A stretch of DNA of 64,000 bases. It comes from Lachnospiraceae bacterium (GTDB taxonomy: Bacteria; Bacillota; Clostridia; Lachnospirales; Lachnospiraceae). Location: contig JAITGA010000023.1 of NCBI GenBank assembly GCA_031280955.1, positions 62,001-126,000 of the forward strand. Direction: 5' to 3'. Below are positions 15,897-25,263 of this stretch, one piece after another (position 1 is the first letter of the stretch; the number at the start of each line of letters is the position of its first letter). A program made the position numbers and the translations under genes. The notes beneath the pieces are model-generated. The model was not told the DNA's origin, made no database searches, and saw only the letters and a list, made by a program, of their open reading frames with translations.

Positions 15897-17336
15897 TTAT
15901 GCTGAGAAGTCTACGGTTTGACCGTTTTCAAGCATTATCGCTGCTTGTAGCATTTCCTCATCGCTCAAATCCTCCGGCAGTTCATCTTTGCCCACTCCTG
16001 TCAGATTGATACGGCGGCGACTTTTGCCATCTTGTGCCTGTTCACGTTCGGCTTCATCTTTGCCCTGCCATAGCTCTTGACTAAATGCCTGGCTTTCGAC
16101 ATTGACTTCGACCGAGTCAACCCTGATTCCCTGTGAGCGAAGTGTCTCACGCAAATCAATCAACTGACTTTCGATGGCGGCTTTGACGACCTCGTTTTGC
16201 GTCGTGAACTGAGCGGTGATTACGCCTCCATGTGAAGCAATCTTGACTCCGAGCATCCCCAGATGCTTGGGATGAAGCTGCATTTCCAATTGATCGACTT
16301 CGGGTGATAGTTGGATTTTCATGTAATCCATAATCTGGCGCATGATCATCGCTGTGTCGGGTGTCTCTGCTGCCGGGGCGGCTTCACTTTGGAGGATGGT
16401 ATTATCCACTTTTTCACTAAATGGATTTCCCTGTAAGGACTCCTGCCCGCTCTCGCTCATCCCTTTTTGCCCTGTTTCCTGGTTCATGCCGTTTGACTGG
16501 GCGTAGGCTGCGGCGGTATCGGTAGGTTCGCTGGTGCTAATCTCCTTTGTTGCCTCCATGTTACCGTTTTCGTCGATTTTGACTGTCATTTCGGTGATGA
16601 CACCGTTCTTCTCGACCGTCACCTTTACTTCACCCTCGGCTTTCGTCATTTTTTCGCCGTCGAGTTCGTTCAGCAAATTGACTGAGTCGGTCAATGCGCC
16701 GCGGCTGTCTGCGCTATTACTTTCTTCATTTTGCATTTGCGCAAGCAGGTTTCTAAGCTCCTCGGGATTGATATCTAGTTCTGTCAGCAAATCTTCGGTT
16801 GTCGTGATGATTTGCTCCATTAATCCCGTGAAAGTCGCATACATTCCCTCGTCTGTCATCAAGTTGATGGCACTCACTCCGTGAAGGACGGCGATTATCT
16901 CACCGAGTTCACTGGTGTTTAAGAGCGAAAGCAGGGAGATGTCATGGGCGGCGAGGATAGCCAGCACATCTTCGGGCGGGATTCCCGCTTCTTCAGCGAT
17001 TTCGTTGGCGATACGATGAACGGCTTCCCTGATTTTGTCCGCTTTCTCATCGCTGATTACATCTCTTGGCTGTTCCTCAACCTTGGCCGGGGCAGATGTT
17101 GGCGCGGATGCTTTCGAAGATGATTCGGCGGCAGTTACCTGAGGTGGCGATTCATTTTGGCGTGGGGGGTGCGTTAACAGGATAGAAGCACTTTGATTGC
17201 TTTTGGTCGCTTGCTTCATGTAGTCACCGAATGCAGCATTGTTCCCTGCCTTTTCACTACCGGTACTGCCATTTGTTTCGAGTTGTCCTATGAAGTTCAC
17301 GAGAAACTTCACGTCTTTAATGGACATGTTGGTCAT
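15897..17336 (-). CDS. fliK: FliK, hook-length control protein
   Basis: 479 residues. The N-terminal 300 are low-complexity and polar, the ruler part that varies widely in the family. The C-terminal Flg_hook domain is recognisable: QLEMQLHPKHLGMLGVKIAS, then FTTQNEVVKAAIESQL and LRSQGIRVDSVEVNV. FliK measures hook length and triggers the FlhB switch. ATG at 17334-17336 with AAAGGAGG. A strong hairpin with a T tract lies upstream at 17411-17445, so expression from fliK onward may be partly uncoupled from the upstream genes. Confidence 0.9.
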   Translation of the reverse strand: MTNMSIKDVKFLVNFIGQLETNGSTGSEKAGNNAAFGDYMKQATKSNQSASILLTHPPRQNESPPQVTAAESSSKASAPTSAPAKVEEQPRDVISDEKADKIREAVHRIANEIAEEAGIPPEDVLAILAAHDISLLSLLNTSELGEIIAVLHGVSAINLMTDEGMYATFTGLMEQIITTTEDLLTELDINPEELRNLLAQMQNEESNSADSRGALTDSVNLLNELDGEKMTKAEGEVKVTVEKNGVITEMTVKIDENGNMEATKEISTSEPTDTAAAYAQSNGMNQETGQKGMSESGQESLQGNPFSEKVDNTILQSEAAPAAETPDTAMIMRQIMDYMKIQLSPEVDQLEMQLHPKHLGMLGVKIASHGGVITAQFTTQNEVVKAAIESQLIDLRETLRSQGIRVDSVEVNVESQAFSQELWQGKDEAEREQAQDGKSRRRINLTGVGKDELPEDLSDEEMLQAAIMLENGQTVDFSA

Positions 17337-17410
17337 TGCTTTACCTCCTTTGTTTAGTTTTCAATGAACGAGGAACGACTAATGCCGCAAAGCAGTATTA
17401 TGCCGTTCAG

Positions 17411-17445
17411 GAAAAAATAAATCGAGCATGGTTATGCTCGATTTA
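17411..17445 (-). terminator. Factor-independent terminator or attenuator upstream of fliK
   Basis: A perfect 12-bp stem (arms 17418-17429 and 17434-17445, loop of 4). On the minus strand it is followed by TTTTTT at 17412-17417. It lies 34 bp after the MotE-like stop and 70 bp before the fliK start, in the direction of operon transcription. Confidence 0.75.
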
Positions 17446-17478
17446 TATATCGTCACAATATGATGATTACTTGAGGGG

Positions 17479-18372
17479 TTAAGGCTCCATTATCTTGGTC
17501 AGTTGGGCGGCGACATCGGCATCCATTGCCGCAAGGATGGCACCACGGTCATCGCTGTTCATCGTTGCCAGGATTCGTGAAACAAGGGCGAGATTGTCAG
17601 TCATAGCCTCAAAGATGGCAGCGGCACTGCGAGGACGCATATCAGCATAAGCACGGGCAAAGTCCTGTACTTGCTTGCTTGCTTCCGTCTCGATTACGAC
17701 TTGGCGATATAGAGCCTCAGCGGCAGCCGGATCTATGGACTCATAGAAACGCCGAAATCCTTCCGGTCCGAGACTGCCATCTGCATAGATTATTTCTTCA
17801 TAAAACTCATTTCTAATCCGTTGAAACTCCACTTGACGGTCTTCAAACTCCTGTAAGCGGGCAACAGTAGCACGCAGATTTGCCACTTCTTCGGTAGCGG
17901 CAGCGGCCTGATGCTGCGCTCGCTCCAGTTCTAGCTCCAACTCACGGATATAATCCACGGCTTCCCGGATGTCACGATAACCATACATACCCTCGCCATC
18001 ACCGTGATGTGCCGAGTCGTCCGCAGGGGAACTGCGCTGTGCTGACGGCAAAATCATGTTGATGACAGGGATGTCCTTTAGCAGCGGTTCTAAAACCCCT
18101 GAGCCGAAACCGCCGACATCGAGACGTACCAAAAGCGCAAGGATACCCAACCAAATGACGATTATCGCCAAAGTGACGAAGAAAACCGAGCCGCCCTTGG
18201 GTTCAGCATCGCTGCTTAGTTCAAGCTCCCGCTCCTGTCGGACAATTTCCTTGGCACGAGCCTTAACTTCTTTCATTTGCGATTTGCGGTCTTGCTTTAG
18301 GTTCTTTCTTTCGTCCGCCAGTCGCTTCTTTTCCGCTGTTTCATCAATTGGGGTCAAATCATCAGGTGGCAT
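17479..18372 (-). CDS. MotE-like flagellar membrane protein (MgtE-N-like C-terminal domain)
   Basis: 297 residues: a charged N-terminal helix, one transmembrane segment near residues 63-83 (VFFVTLAIIVIWLGILALLV), a Ser/Asp/His-rich linker, a coiled coil at about 130-185, and a C-terminal helical domain. The end, PRSAAAIFEAMTDNLALVSR then ILATMNSDDRGAILAAMD, matches the MgtE N-domain pattern of MotE-type proteins. Such genes sit beside fliJ in many Bacillota. A role in stator or basal body stabilisation is inferred from family and place. ATG at 18370-18372 with AGGAG. Confidence 0.75.
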   Translation of the reverse strand: MPPDDLTPIDETAEKKRLADERKNLKQDRKSQMKEVKARAKEIVRQERELELSSDAEPKGGSVFFVTLAIIVIWLGILALLVRLDVGGFGSGVLEPLLKDIPVINMILPSAQRSSPADDSAHHGDGEGMYGYRDIREAVDYIRELELELERAQHQAAAATEEVANLRATVARLQEFEDRQVEFQRIRNEFYEEIIYADGSLGPEGFRRFYESIDPAAAEALYRQVVIETEASKQVQDFARAYADMRPRSAAAIFEAMTDNLALVSRILATMNSDDRGAILAAMDADVAAQLTKIMEP

Positions 18373-18432
18373 GGTGGTCTCCTGTGTAGGATGGTGAGGT
18401 GGGGGTTTTCGGTGGACACGGGCTCGTGTTTA

Positions 18433-18882
18433 TTATACGTTTTCCCGTACCGCATATTTATAGCTGGTCAATTCGTCCACCTCTTTCATTTCCCGGATAT
18501 CCTCTTCCCGGACATATTCAGCGAACGCTTTTTCCCGCAACCGTTCATAGGTCTTTCTTTCCTTGGTCGCCTCGGTCATCTTGAGCCGTGCTTCCTCCAA
18601 CAGCTTCTCCGCTCTCTCTACGGCGATTTGCTGGAGGTCGATATAGCCCTCTATCGTCATGATATATGTCCTGTTATCTATAATATCTTGGACATGGAGG
18701 CGGTCATCTTGCAGCTTGCGCCCCTCTTCAAGGTAATCATCCTTGCGCCCATAAAGGGCACGAAGACGTTCCTGTGCTTCATCAAGGGCACGGCGGGCGA
18801 GGGCAAACTCCTGTTTCGCTTGTTCTTCGAGCCTGCTTTTGATGTTTAGGATGCTTTGCATCCGAAAGATGAACTTCGCCAT
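18433..18882 (-). CDS. fliJ: FliJ, export chaperone / ATPase stalk
   Basis: 149 residues forming an almost continuous two-helix coiled coil, starting FRMQSILNIKSRLEEQAKQE and continuing with many Lys/Glu/Arg heptads. This is the expected form of FliJ, the stalk in the FliI hexamer that links it to FlhA. Sequence identity in this family is low, so the call rests on length, coiled coil and the position directly after fliI. ATG at 18880-18882 with AGGAG. Confidence 0.88.
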   Translation of the reverse strand: MAKFIFRMQSILNIKSRLEEQAKQEFALARRALDEAQERLRALYGRKDDYLEEGRKLQDDRLHVQDIIDNRTYIMTIEGYIDLQQIAVERAEKLLEEARLKMTEATKERKTYERLREKAFAEYVREEDIREMKEVDELTSYKYAVRENV

Positions 18883-18914
18883 CCGGTTATCTCCTGCTAG
18901 GTGTTACGCATCTG

Positions 18915-20333
18915 TTATCCATCGGCAAAAATCACCTCCAACAACTCCATTGTTTCCGCAAACGTATACTTCATCTCCACATCTTGGCACAAATACTCAT
19001 TGATGGCATCTATTTTTTCGATGGCAAAATCGATATTTTTGTTGCTGCCTTGACGATATGCACCAATATTGATCAAATCCTCGGCTTCGGCATAAGTGGC
19101 AAGGACGTTTTTTAACCGCCCTGCCAACTGCTTGTGGTCACGGTCAATAATCTGCGCCATGCAACGGGAAATACTCTGTAGGACATCTATCGCCGGGTAA
19201 TGATTACGATGAGCCAAGCGGCGATTTAGCAAAATATGCCCATCGAGGATACTGCGGGCCGTATCGGTAATCGGTTCATTGAAATCGTCACCATCGACCA
19301 ACACCGTATAAAGCCCCGTAATCGATCCGTGAGATACACAACCCGCCCGCTCCAACAGCTTAGGCATTTCCGCATACACACTGGGCGGATAACCCCGTGA
19401 TACCGGCGGTTCACCACTGGCAAGACCGATTTCCCGCTGTGCCATCGAGAAACGAGTCAGCGAATCCATCATAAATAGAACATCCTTGCCTTGGTCACGA
19501 AAATACTCTGCTATCGCTGTCGCTGTCTTGGCGGCTTTGTTGCGTTCGAGGGCAGGTTTGTCACTCGTTGCCACGACGACTACCGAACGTGCCATCCCCT
19601 CCGCACCCAAATCACGCTCAATAAACTCACGCACTTCACGCCCACGCTCACCAATTAGGGCGAGGACATTTACATCAGCTTTGGTATTGCGGGCAAACAT
19701 TCCGAGCAGGGTAGATTTCCCCACCCCCGACCCGGCAAAAATACCAATCCGCTGTCCCTTGCCAACGGTGAGGAGTCCATCTACGGCTTTGACACCAAGC
19801 GGTAAAACATCAGCTATCAGCTTGCGCTTTAGCGGGTCAGGCGGCAATGCCTCTACTGAATAGCGCAGACTCTCGCTTTTTTCTTCATTCATCCCGGCAC
19901 TGTCATCAGCGATGGATTTATACTCAAAACCAACATCTAATCCCTCTGCGGCTACGAAAGAACCATCATCTGCTGCCGAGATATCGCCAATAGGTCGTCC
20001 CAAACCATCGAGGGTCTTTCCCAACAGTGAGTCATTGACTGCTACGGTCAATGTAGTTTCGGTGTTTTCGACAATACTACCCCTGCCTACTCCCTCCATT
20101 TTCTCGTATGGCATCAAGAGGTTTTTGCCATGACGAAATCCCACGACCTCCGCCATCACGGGAGCAGCTGTTTCACTCTGGGGGTAAATCACGCAAATAT
20201 CACCGATTTTGGCATCCGGTCCCGCTGACTCGATCGTCAAGCCGACGACATTTACGACTTTTCCCTTGAAACGCCAGTATCTGCCATCAGGTGCGAAGTT
20301 ATATTTGCTAAAGTTGATCGTCTCTCTCAGCAT
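18915..20333 (-). CDS. fliI: FliI, flagellar export ATPase
   Basis: 472 residues, F1-ATPase beta-like. Walker A is GIFAGSGVGKSTLLG and Walker B is DVLFMMDSLTRFSMAQREIG. The family-typical GEPPVSRGYPPSVYAEMP and LLERAG segments follow. The N-terminal beta domain and C-terminal helical domain are complete. It powers unfolding and delivery of export substrates with FliH and FliJ. The ATG at 20331-20333 has GGAG upstream and an 82-bp gap from fliH. Confidence 0.96.
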   Translation of the reverse strand: MLRETINFSKYNFAPDGRYWRFKGKVVNVVGLTIESAGPDAKIGDICVIYPQSETAAPVMAEVVGFRHGKNLLMPYEKMEGVGRGSIVENTETTLTVAVNDSLLGKTLDGLGRPIGDISAADDGSFVAAEGLDVGFEYKSIADDSAGMNEEKSESLRYSVEALPPDPLKRKLIADVLPLGVKAVDGLLTVGKGQRIGIFAGSGVGKSTLLGMFARNTKADVNVLALIGERGREVREFIERDLGAEGMARSVVVVATSDKPALERNKAAKTATAIAEYFRDQGKDVLFMMDSLTRFSMAQREIGLASGEPPVSRGYPPSVYAEMPKLLERAGCVSHGSITGLYTVLVDGDDFNEPITDTARSILDGHILLNRRLAHRNHYPAIDVLQSISRCMAQIIDRDHKQLAGRLKNVLATYAEAEDLINIGAYRQGSNKNIDFAIEKIDAINEYLCQDVEMKYTFAETMELLEVIFADG

Positions 20334-20415
20334 CGGACTCCATTTAAGCTGCTATCAAGTGATATCGATGTTTGACCGATTTCCCGCTTTTCCCACGTTC
20401 ATCAGATAAATCAGC

Positions 20416-21357
20416 TCATCTTTCATAAGATAACAGGTGTAATTTTTTGTTAAGATTTGTCAATTGCGTATCGAAACCTACATCATAGACACCGCCCTCG
20501 GTCTCGATAAGGCAAGCCCCGGCGGCAAGTGTCCTATCCTTAATGATTTCAATATTTGCCTCTCCCACCGAAGCATTGGCACGAATTTCATCACGGTGGG
20601 ATATTACATGGTCATATTCTGTTTCCGACACCCGGATGATGAAATCCTTGGACCCTTTGTCGGCACTCATCGCCCCTGCCAGCATATGGGTGACAATCGG
20701 TGCATAATCTGTCAGCAACGTTCCAAAAACCTTTTCATAAATATCTGTCAAAACGCTTACAAAACGTGGTTCAAGTTCCAGGGTCAGTTGCTCGTATTCT
20801 TGTTGCAGCCTCAGCCTGTCAGCACGGACTTCTTCTTTCAACTGTTCGATTTCCCCTTGGGCACGGGTCATCCCCTCTTCATATCCACGAACACGCCCCT
20901 CTTCCGCCGCTGTTTCCTTGGCATATTCTATTTCTTCCTGGGCATCGGCGATCATATGGTCACATTCATCCCGTGTATATGCAAGCCGTTCTTTGGCTTC
21001 CTCGAGGTATTTTTCTGCCATCGCCATTGTCTCTTCGCTGGCTTCTTTCGCTTTTTCTGAGATGGCTTCCTCATCATCACTTTCTGCCGCTACTTCCCCA
21101 TCGGCAGGCATCTCAGTTTCTGCTGCGTGAATGAAATTTTCCTCGCCGAACAAACCCTCTATTTGGGTGGGATTTAGTCCGGTGAACTCCATTTCATCGC
21201 CGCCGTCATCATAATCTTCCAAACTGCGGTTTGGTGTTCCCCAGACTTCCATTTTTTCATTCATCAGCTCGTTGGAGTCGATTAAACGGACATCTTCACG
21301 GTCAATCGCTACCCAACCGGCACGGTAGAGGTTTCTTACTTTAAACAATGATTTCAT
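20416..21357 (-). CDS. fliH: FliH, regulator of the export ATPase
   Basis: 313 residues. A long charged coiled coil occupies about residues 85-205 (many Glu/Ala/Lys heptads). The C-terminal domain of the FliH/YscL type follows (RFVSVLTDIYEKVFG, DRTLAAGACLIETEGG, VYDVGFDTQLTNL). FliH ties FliI to the C ring. The start used is ATG at 21355-21357; a GTG one codon earlier is also possible. The first bases overlap the fliG 3' end by 17 bp. Confidence 0.92.
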   Translation of the reverse strand: MKSLFKVRNLYRAGWVAIDREDVRLIDSNELMNEKMEVWGTPNRSLEDYDDGGDEMEFTGLNPTQIEGLFGEENFIHAAETEMPADGEVAAESDDEEAISEKAKEASEETMAMAEKYLEEAKERLAYTRDECDHMIADAQEEIEYAKETAAEEGRVRGYEEGMTRAQGEIEQLKEEVRADRLRLQQEYEQLTLELEPRFVSVLTDIYEKVFGTLLTDYAPIVTHMLAGAMSADKGSKDFIIRVSETEYDHVISHRDEIRANASVGEANIEIIKDRTLAAGACLIETEGGVYDVGFDTQLTNLNKKLHLLSYER

Positions 21358-22363
21358 CACCTCCGCCTCTGGAGATGACGATTTCAGATGAATCCTCCAG
21401 TTTCCTTATGATATTAACAATCTTTTGCTGTGCTTCCTCTACGTCTTTCATGCGGACAGGACCCATGAACTCCATGTCTTCTTTGATCATGACTGACAAA
21501 CGCGAGGACATATTGTTGAAAATCGTATTTTGAACTTCTTCATTTGCACCCTTTAAGGCAATTGCCAGGTCATTGTTGTCAACATCACGCAGGACACGCT
21601 GTATCGCCCGGTCATCAAGCAGCAAAATATCCTCGAAGACGAACATCTTGCGGCGAATCTCGTCGGCAAGTTCCGGTTCTTCGATTTCGAGGGTTTCCAT
21701 GATATGCTTTTCTGTACCGCGATCGACAGTATTGAGAATCTCAACAATAGCATCGACACCGCCAATAATGCTGAAATCCTGACTGACCAATGATGCCAGT
21801 TTTGACTCAAGAACCCGTTCCACTTCCTTGATGACATCAGGGCTGGTGCGATCCATCATCGCAATTCGCCGTGCCACCTCGGCTTGACGATCCGGCGGCA
21901 AAGCGGAAACGATGAGGGCTGACTGCGCCGGAGACAAATAGGACAAAATCAAGGCAATCGTCTGAGGATGCTCGTCCTGGATAAAGTTGAGTAACTGGGA
22001 AGCATCTGTTTTTCTGACAAACTCGAACGGTTTCACTTGCAATGAAGCCGTCAGCTTACCGATAACACCCATTGCCCGATCTTGCCCCAGGGCTTTCTCC
22101 AACAGTTCTTTCGCATAATTGATACCACCCTCGGCGATGTAGCGTTGAGCAAGGCAGACTTGATAAAATTCATCAAGCACTGATTCCTTGATCTGCGGGG
22201 TAATGCTTCTGGTATTGGCGATTTCGAGGGTTAGCTCCTCTATTTCCTCATCCTTTAGGTACTTGAAGATACCTGCGGATTTCTCCGGACCCAGGACAAT
22301 CAAGAGTATCGCTGCCTTTTGCAAACCGCCTATTGCTTCGGTACTGGTAGATCCTCTTGCCAT
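21341..22363 (-). CDS. fliG: FliG, rotor/switch protein
   Basis: 340 residues, standard length. The middle domain holds the conserved EHPQ motif (DEHPQTIALILSYL). The C-terminal torque domain has the charged helix region FEDILLLDDRAIQRVLRDVD that meets MotA. The N-terminal domain (GLQKAAILLIVLGPEKSAGI) binds FliF. A short Gly-rich tail (ISRGGGDEIIV) ends the protein. ATG at 22361-22363 with AAAGGAG. Confidence 0.96.
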   Translation of the reverse strand: MARGSTSTEAIGGLQKAAILLIVLGPEKSAGIFKYLKDEEIEELTLEIANTRSITPQIKESVLDEFYQVCLAQRYIAEGGINYAKELLEKALGQDRAMGVIGKLTASLQVKPFEFVRKTDASQLLNFIQDEHPQTIALILSYLSPAQSALIVSALPPDRQAEVARRIAMMDRTSPDVIKEVERVLESKLASLVSQDFSIIGGVDAIVEILNTVDRGTEKHIMETLEIEEPELADEIRRKMFVFEDILLLDDRAIQRVLRDVDNNDLAIALKGANEEVQNTIFNNMSSRLSVMIKEDMEFMGPVRMKDVEEAQQKIVNIIRKLEDSSEIVISRGGGDEIIV

Positions 22364-22375
22364 TTTCGCTCCTTT

Positions 22376-23974
22376 TTATCCCCAATCCTCACTTAGCCAG
22401 TTACGCAACAAGGCGGCGGCAGCTTCGGGGTTTTCCTCAACAAACTTGTCTATTACCCTCTTTGACTCAATTCCTTCTTCCACGGTGATATCATCTAGCT
22501 CCGGCTGTGATTGCAATAGTTCCGACACCGACAGTTCTTCTTCCTCGACGGCTTCTTTTCCCTCACGCATACTGCGGATTACCACGAACGCCAATAGTCC
22601 AAGGATGATGACAATCAGCAAAATCTGAGCAATATCCGTCCATGAAAGTGCCATCCCCTCAGCATCGAAGAAGATGTTTTCACTGTAAGCAAGAATAGTT
22701 ATACTGTCAAGCGGTATTCCCGATGCATTAGCCACTACTGAATACATCGCCGGATTGACAGTAAGCAGGGTTCTTTCCGCATGGGCGGCTTTGTATTCAT
22801 CCCATGTGACCGCATCCAAAAGCCCCAACCGTCTGATTTCTTCCTCACGGACGACATTGGTGGTCGTGGCAGTAACGGCAATTGATGAATCCTGCAAAAC
22901 AATTGCCCCCGGAGGAATTTCAAATTCGGTAATCGTCTGACTCACCAAGCGGTCAATCGAACGCTCACTCTCTGATGAACTGGAGTAATTGTTGTCCTGC
23001 CATTGGTACGATGTGTTGTCGTTGGAATCCGTGCCGGGAATACCTCCCGGACCGTATGTGGACTCAGCTTCATAATGACTTTCATGAGCAATGTACCCCT
23101 CTTGGCGGTCATCGGGGATATGGTAATGAAGATCGGTGGTGCGGGTATTGGAAAAGTCGATTGCCAGATTACTGGCAACGATGACACGGTCATATTCATT
23201 AGTACCCATGATTACCCGGCGGATTTCGTTGTTGACCGCTGTTTCTGCCCTGTTTTTTGCCGTCAGTTGGGTGTTGGAGCTAGATCCGGCAGAAGCATTG
23301 TGAGCGGCATCGCCGGAAAAGAGCATATTGCCGTTGCTGTCCATAATGACGATGTTTTGTGAGGTACGTGAGCCAAGACCCACCGAGATACCCTTGGCAA
23401 AATTGGCGGCTTGCTCTTCGCTAAATTCTCCCGACAATTCCAACTGGATATATGCCGAGCTTTCACGATCGCGTGATAGTAAAGTGCCGTCATTATCGGG
23501 TAAGTCAAGCTGAACCCTTGCCCCGCGGACATTGGTGAGATTCATTGCCATTTCGATAATTTGATTTTCGAGATAGGCTTTGTATCGCTTTTGCTTGTCA
23601 GCTTCAGTTGTTGAAAAACCTCCGGAGACGACATTATCAATCGACCATGCTGATGACTGGAAATTATTAGCCCCTAATAACAAGTTCGCCGAGGCAAGCT
23701 GTCTCTTATCCACCTCGAAACGCAGACCATCGGGTGATACTTTATAGCGTATCGAACCGTCTGCCTCCAGTAAATCACGTAGCTCAGCACCCTCAGAGGC
23801 ATTGGCAGCAGTCGAAAGCGGTACATATTGGGTCTGGTTTAACACCGACACCAGTATTACCAATGTCAGTGTAACCCCTGCGGAAACAGCAATTATGAAT
23901 GTCTTTTGTCGGGGAGTGAACTTCTGCCACCACTCCAAAACGCGGTTAATAATACTGGTGATTTGTTCCGGCAT
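22376..23974 (-). CDS. fliF: FliF, MS-ring protein
   Basis: 532 residues. Transmembrane helices lie near residues 23-43 (TFIIAVSAGVTLTLVILVSVL) and 435-457. The YscJ/FliF ring-building domains are between them, for example VQLDLPDNDGTLLSRDRESS and ASVYIQLE-like segments. The last 30 residues (RVIDKFVEENPEAAAALLRN, WLSEDWG) form the FliG-binding tail. The ATG at 23972-23974 (MPEQITSI) is preferred because GGAGG lies 5 bp upstream; an ATG seven codons earlier lacks this site. Confidence 0.95.
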   Translation of the reverse strand: MPEQITSIINRVLEWWQKFTPRQKTFIIAVSAGVTLTLVILVSVLNQTQYVPLSTAANASEGAELRDLLEADGSIRYKVSPDGLRFEVDKRQLASANLLLGANNFQSSAWSIDNVVSGGFSTTEADKQKRYKAYLENQIIEMAMNLTNVRGARVQLDLPDNDGTLLSRDRESSAYIQLELSGEFSEEQAANFAKGISVGLGSRTSQNIVIMDSNGNMLFSGDAAHNASAGSSSNTQLTAKNRAETAVNNEIRRVIMGTNEYDRVIVASNLAIDFSNTRTTDLHYHIPDDRQEGYIAHESHYEAESTYGPGGIPGTDSNDNTSYQWQDNNYSSSSESERSIDRLVSQTITEFEIPPGAIVLQDSSIAVTATTTNVVREEEIRRLGLLDAVTWDEYKAAHAERTLLTVNPAMYSVVANASGIPLDSITILAYSENIFFDAEGMALSWTDIAQILLIVIILGLLAFVVIRSMREGKEAVEEEELSVSELLQSQPELDDITVEEGIESKRVIDKFVEENPEAAAALLRNWLSEDWG

Positions 23975-24002
23975 ATCATCCTCCACATCAAACAATCCCT
24001 AC

Positions 24003-24329
24003 CGAACTGCGAGATTGCGGGTCAAGCCCGCAATGACTGCAACGTGCTACTGCAATGCGCTGTAGCGAGATTGCGCAGCTCTCCTCTGCCGCTACTTCCT
24101 CTATTTACAATCACTACCAAGAGGAGAAGCTGCTGGCAAGCCCGCAATGACTGCTGCTAGATTGCGGGGCGAGCCCGCAATGACCACAGTATGCTACCGC
24201 AACATGCTGTTCGGTGCCAGTGATTAAATAATAGTAACAACACAATGTCTATCTGGGGAGCAACCCCCATCTACGGGGCGGTGAACCCCGGTAATGCATG
24301 GTTTTGGTTGGTGCGTGGTTATAAAATAC
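24003..24329. repeat. Repeat-bearing spacer between fliE and fliF
   Basis: Contains ATTGCGGG-TCAAG-CCCGCAAT (from about 24015). It also has a broken copy in which the left half (GAGATTGCG, near 24068) is separated from the right half (CAAGCCCGCAATGAC, near 24137) by unrelated sequence, and a variant ATTGCGGGGCGAGCCCGCAAT near 24163. The rest shows a G/C-rich imperfect hairpin near 24257-24290. No gene is supported. Confidence 0.7.
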
Positions 24330-24659
24330 TTATATCTGCATTTGCATAATTTCCCGGTATGCTTCCAGTATCTTGTCACGGATGGCAACGGTGTACTGGA
24401 GGGCGACGCTTGCTTTTTGCAAGGCATTGGTCAAATCATGGGTGCTGGTTGACTCACCGAGAGCCCACTTGATTTCCTCTTCACGAGCATTGCCTAGGTA
24501 AGCGTTGGTGGCGTTAATGTTGGTGAGGGCAGCTGACAACAGGCTGTCAAAGGCACTATTTTGTTCGGTGGTCGCCGTCGCTGTCAGGCTCGTAAGCCCC
24601 TTGTTGTAAGCTTCGACCATTGACACCGAGTTAATGTTGGTAAGATTGGCGATATCCAT
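24330..24659 (-). CDS. fliE: FliE, MS ring-rod junction protein
   Basis: 109 residues, the usual size. The C-terminal helix signature is STHDLTNALQKASVALQYTV then AIRDKILEAYREIMQMQI, as expected for FliE, which joins the MS ring to the proximal rod and is exported first. ATG at 24657-24659 with AAAGGAG. It is 14 bp after flgC, with a long repeat-filled spacer before fliF. Confidence 0.94.
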   Translation of the reverse strand: MDIANLTNINSVSMVEAYNKGLTSLTATATTEQNSAFDSLLSAALTNINATNAYLGNAREEEIKWALGESTSTHDLTNALQKASVALQYTVAIRDKILEAYREIMQMQI

Positions 24660-24673
24660 TTATCGTCTCCTTT

Positions 24674-25117
24674 TTACTGTGCCATCTCCAGACCTTTGAG
24701 TGCCATCGACTTACTGGCGTTAAAGGCGGTGGCATTGGCTTCATAGGCACGGCTCGCATCGATGATGTTCGTCATTTCGGTGACGACGTTGACATTGGGA
24801 TAAGTCACATAGCCGTTTTCGTCGGCATCGGGATGGGCGGGGTCAAATGCCATCACCATTTGCGTCTTGTGGTCTTCTAACACCCGTGCCACCCGCACTC
24901 CCTGCCCATCATGCATGGCGCGTGATGTTTCAAAATAACGCCGGAAAGAGGTGCTGTTGGGTCTTTGCTCGAATACCACGACCTTGCGGCGGTAGGTAGA
25001 ACCGTCAGCCGTGCGGGTCGTGTTGATGTTGGCGATATTTTCGGAAATCACATCCATGCGGTAACGCTGTGCCGTCATCCCTGACGCATTGATGTCAAAT
25101 GAATTGAAAATACCCAT
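24674..25117 (-). CDS. flgC: FlgC, proximal rod protein
   Basis: 147 residues. The N-terminal rod motif is FNSFDINASGMTAQRYRMDV then ISENIANINTTRTADGSTYR. The C-terminal rod motif is YVTYPNVNVVTEMTNIIDAS and RAYEANATAFNASKSM. Both ends form the axial coiled coil. ATG at 25115-25117 with GAAAGGA. Confidence 0.95.
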   Translation of the reverse strand: MGIFNSFDINASGMTAQRYRMDVISENIANINTTRTADGSTYRRKVVVFEQRPNSTSFRRYFETSRAMHDGQGVRVARVLEDHKTQMVMAFDPAHPDADENGYVTYPNVNVVTEMTNIIDASRAYEANATAFNASKSMALKGLEMAQ

Positions 25118-25160
25118 TGTTATCCTTTCTTCGTTGCGGTTAAATCATGTTTTAGCATTA

Positions 25161-25263
25161 AATCCCATTATCTCATTACCATCTTTAAGTTCCCGAATTC
25201 TACAAGACTTCGGGAACTCAATGAATCCCATTATCTCATTACCATCTTCAAGTTTCCGAACTC
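25161..25263. repeat. Direct repeat duplicating the flgB 3' end
   Basis: 25161-25200 and 25224-25263 are 40-bp direct repeats with three differences. The second contains the last ten codons and stop of flgB (E-F-G-N-L-K-M-V-M-R-stop). The first would encode exactly the same peptide and stop, because all three differences fall at third codon positions. The spacer also forms a hairpin AGTTCCCGAA...TTCGGGAACT (25189-25219). Confidence 0.8.

Noticed and set aside
20334-20415. 23-codon frame between fliH and fliI
   Set aside because: It overlaps the fliH stop, has no ribosome site and no conserved pattern.
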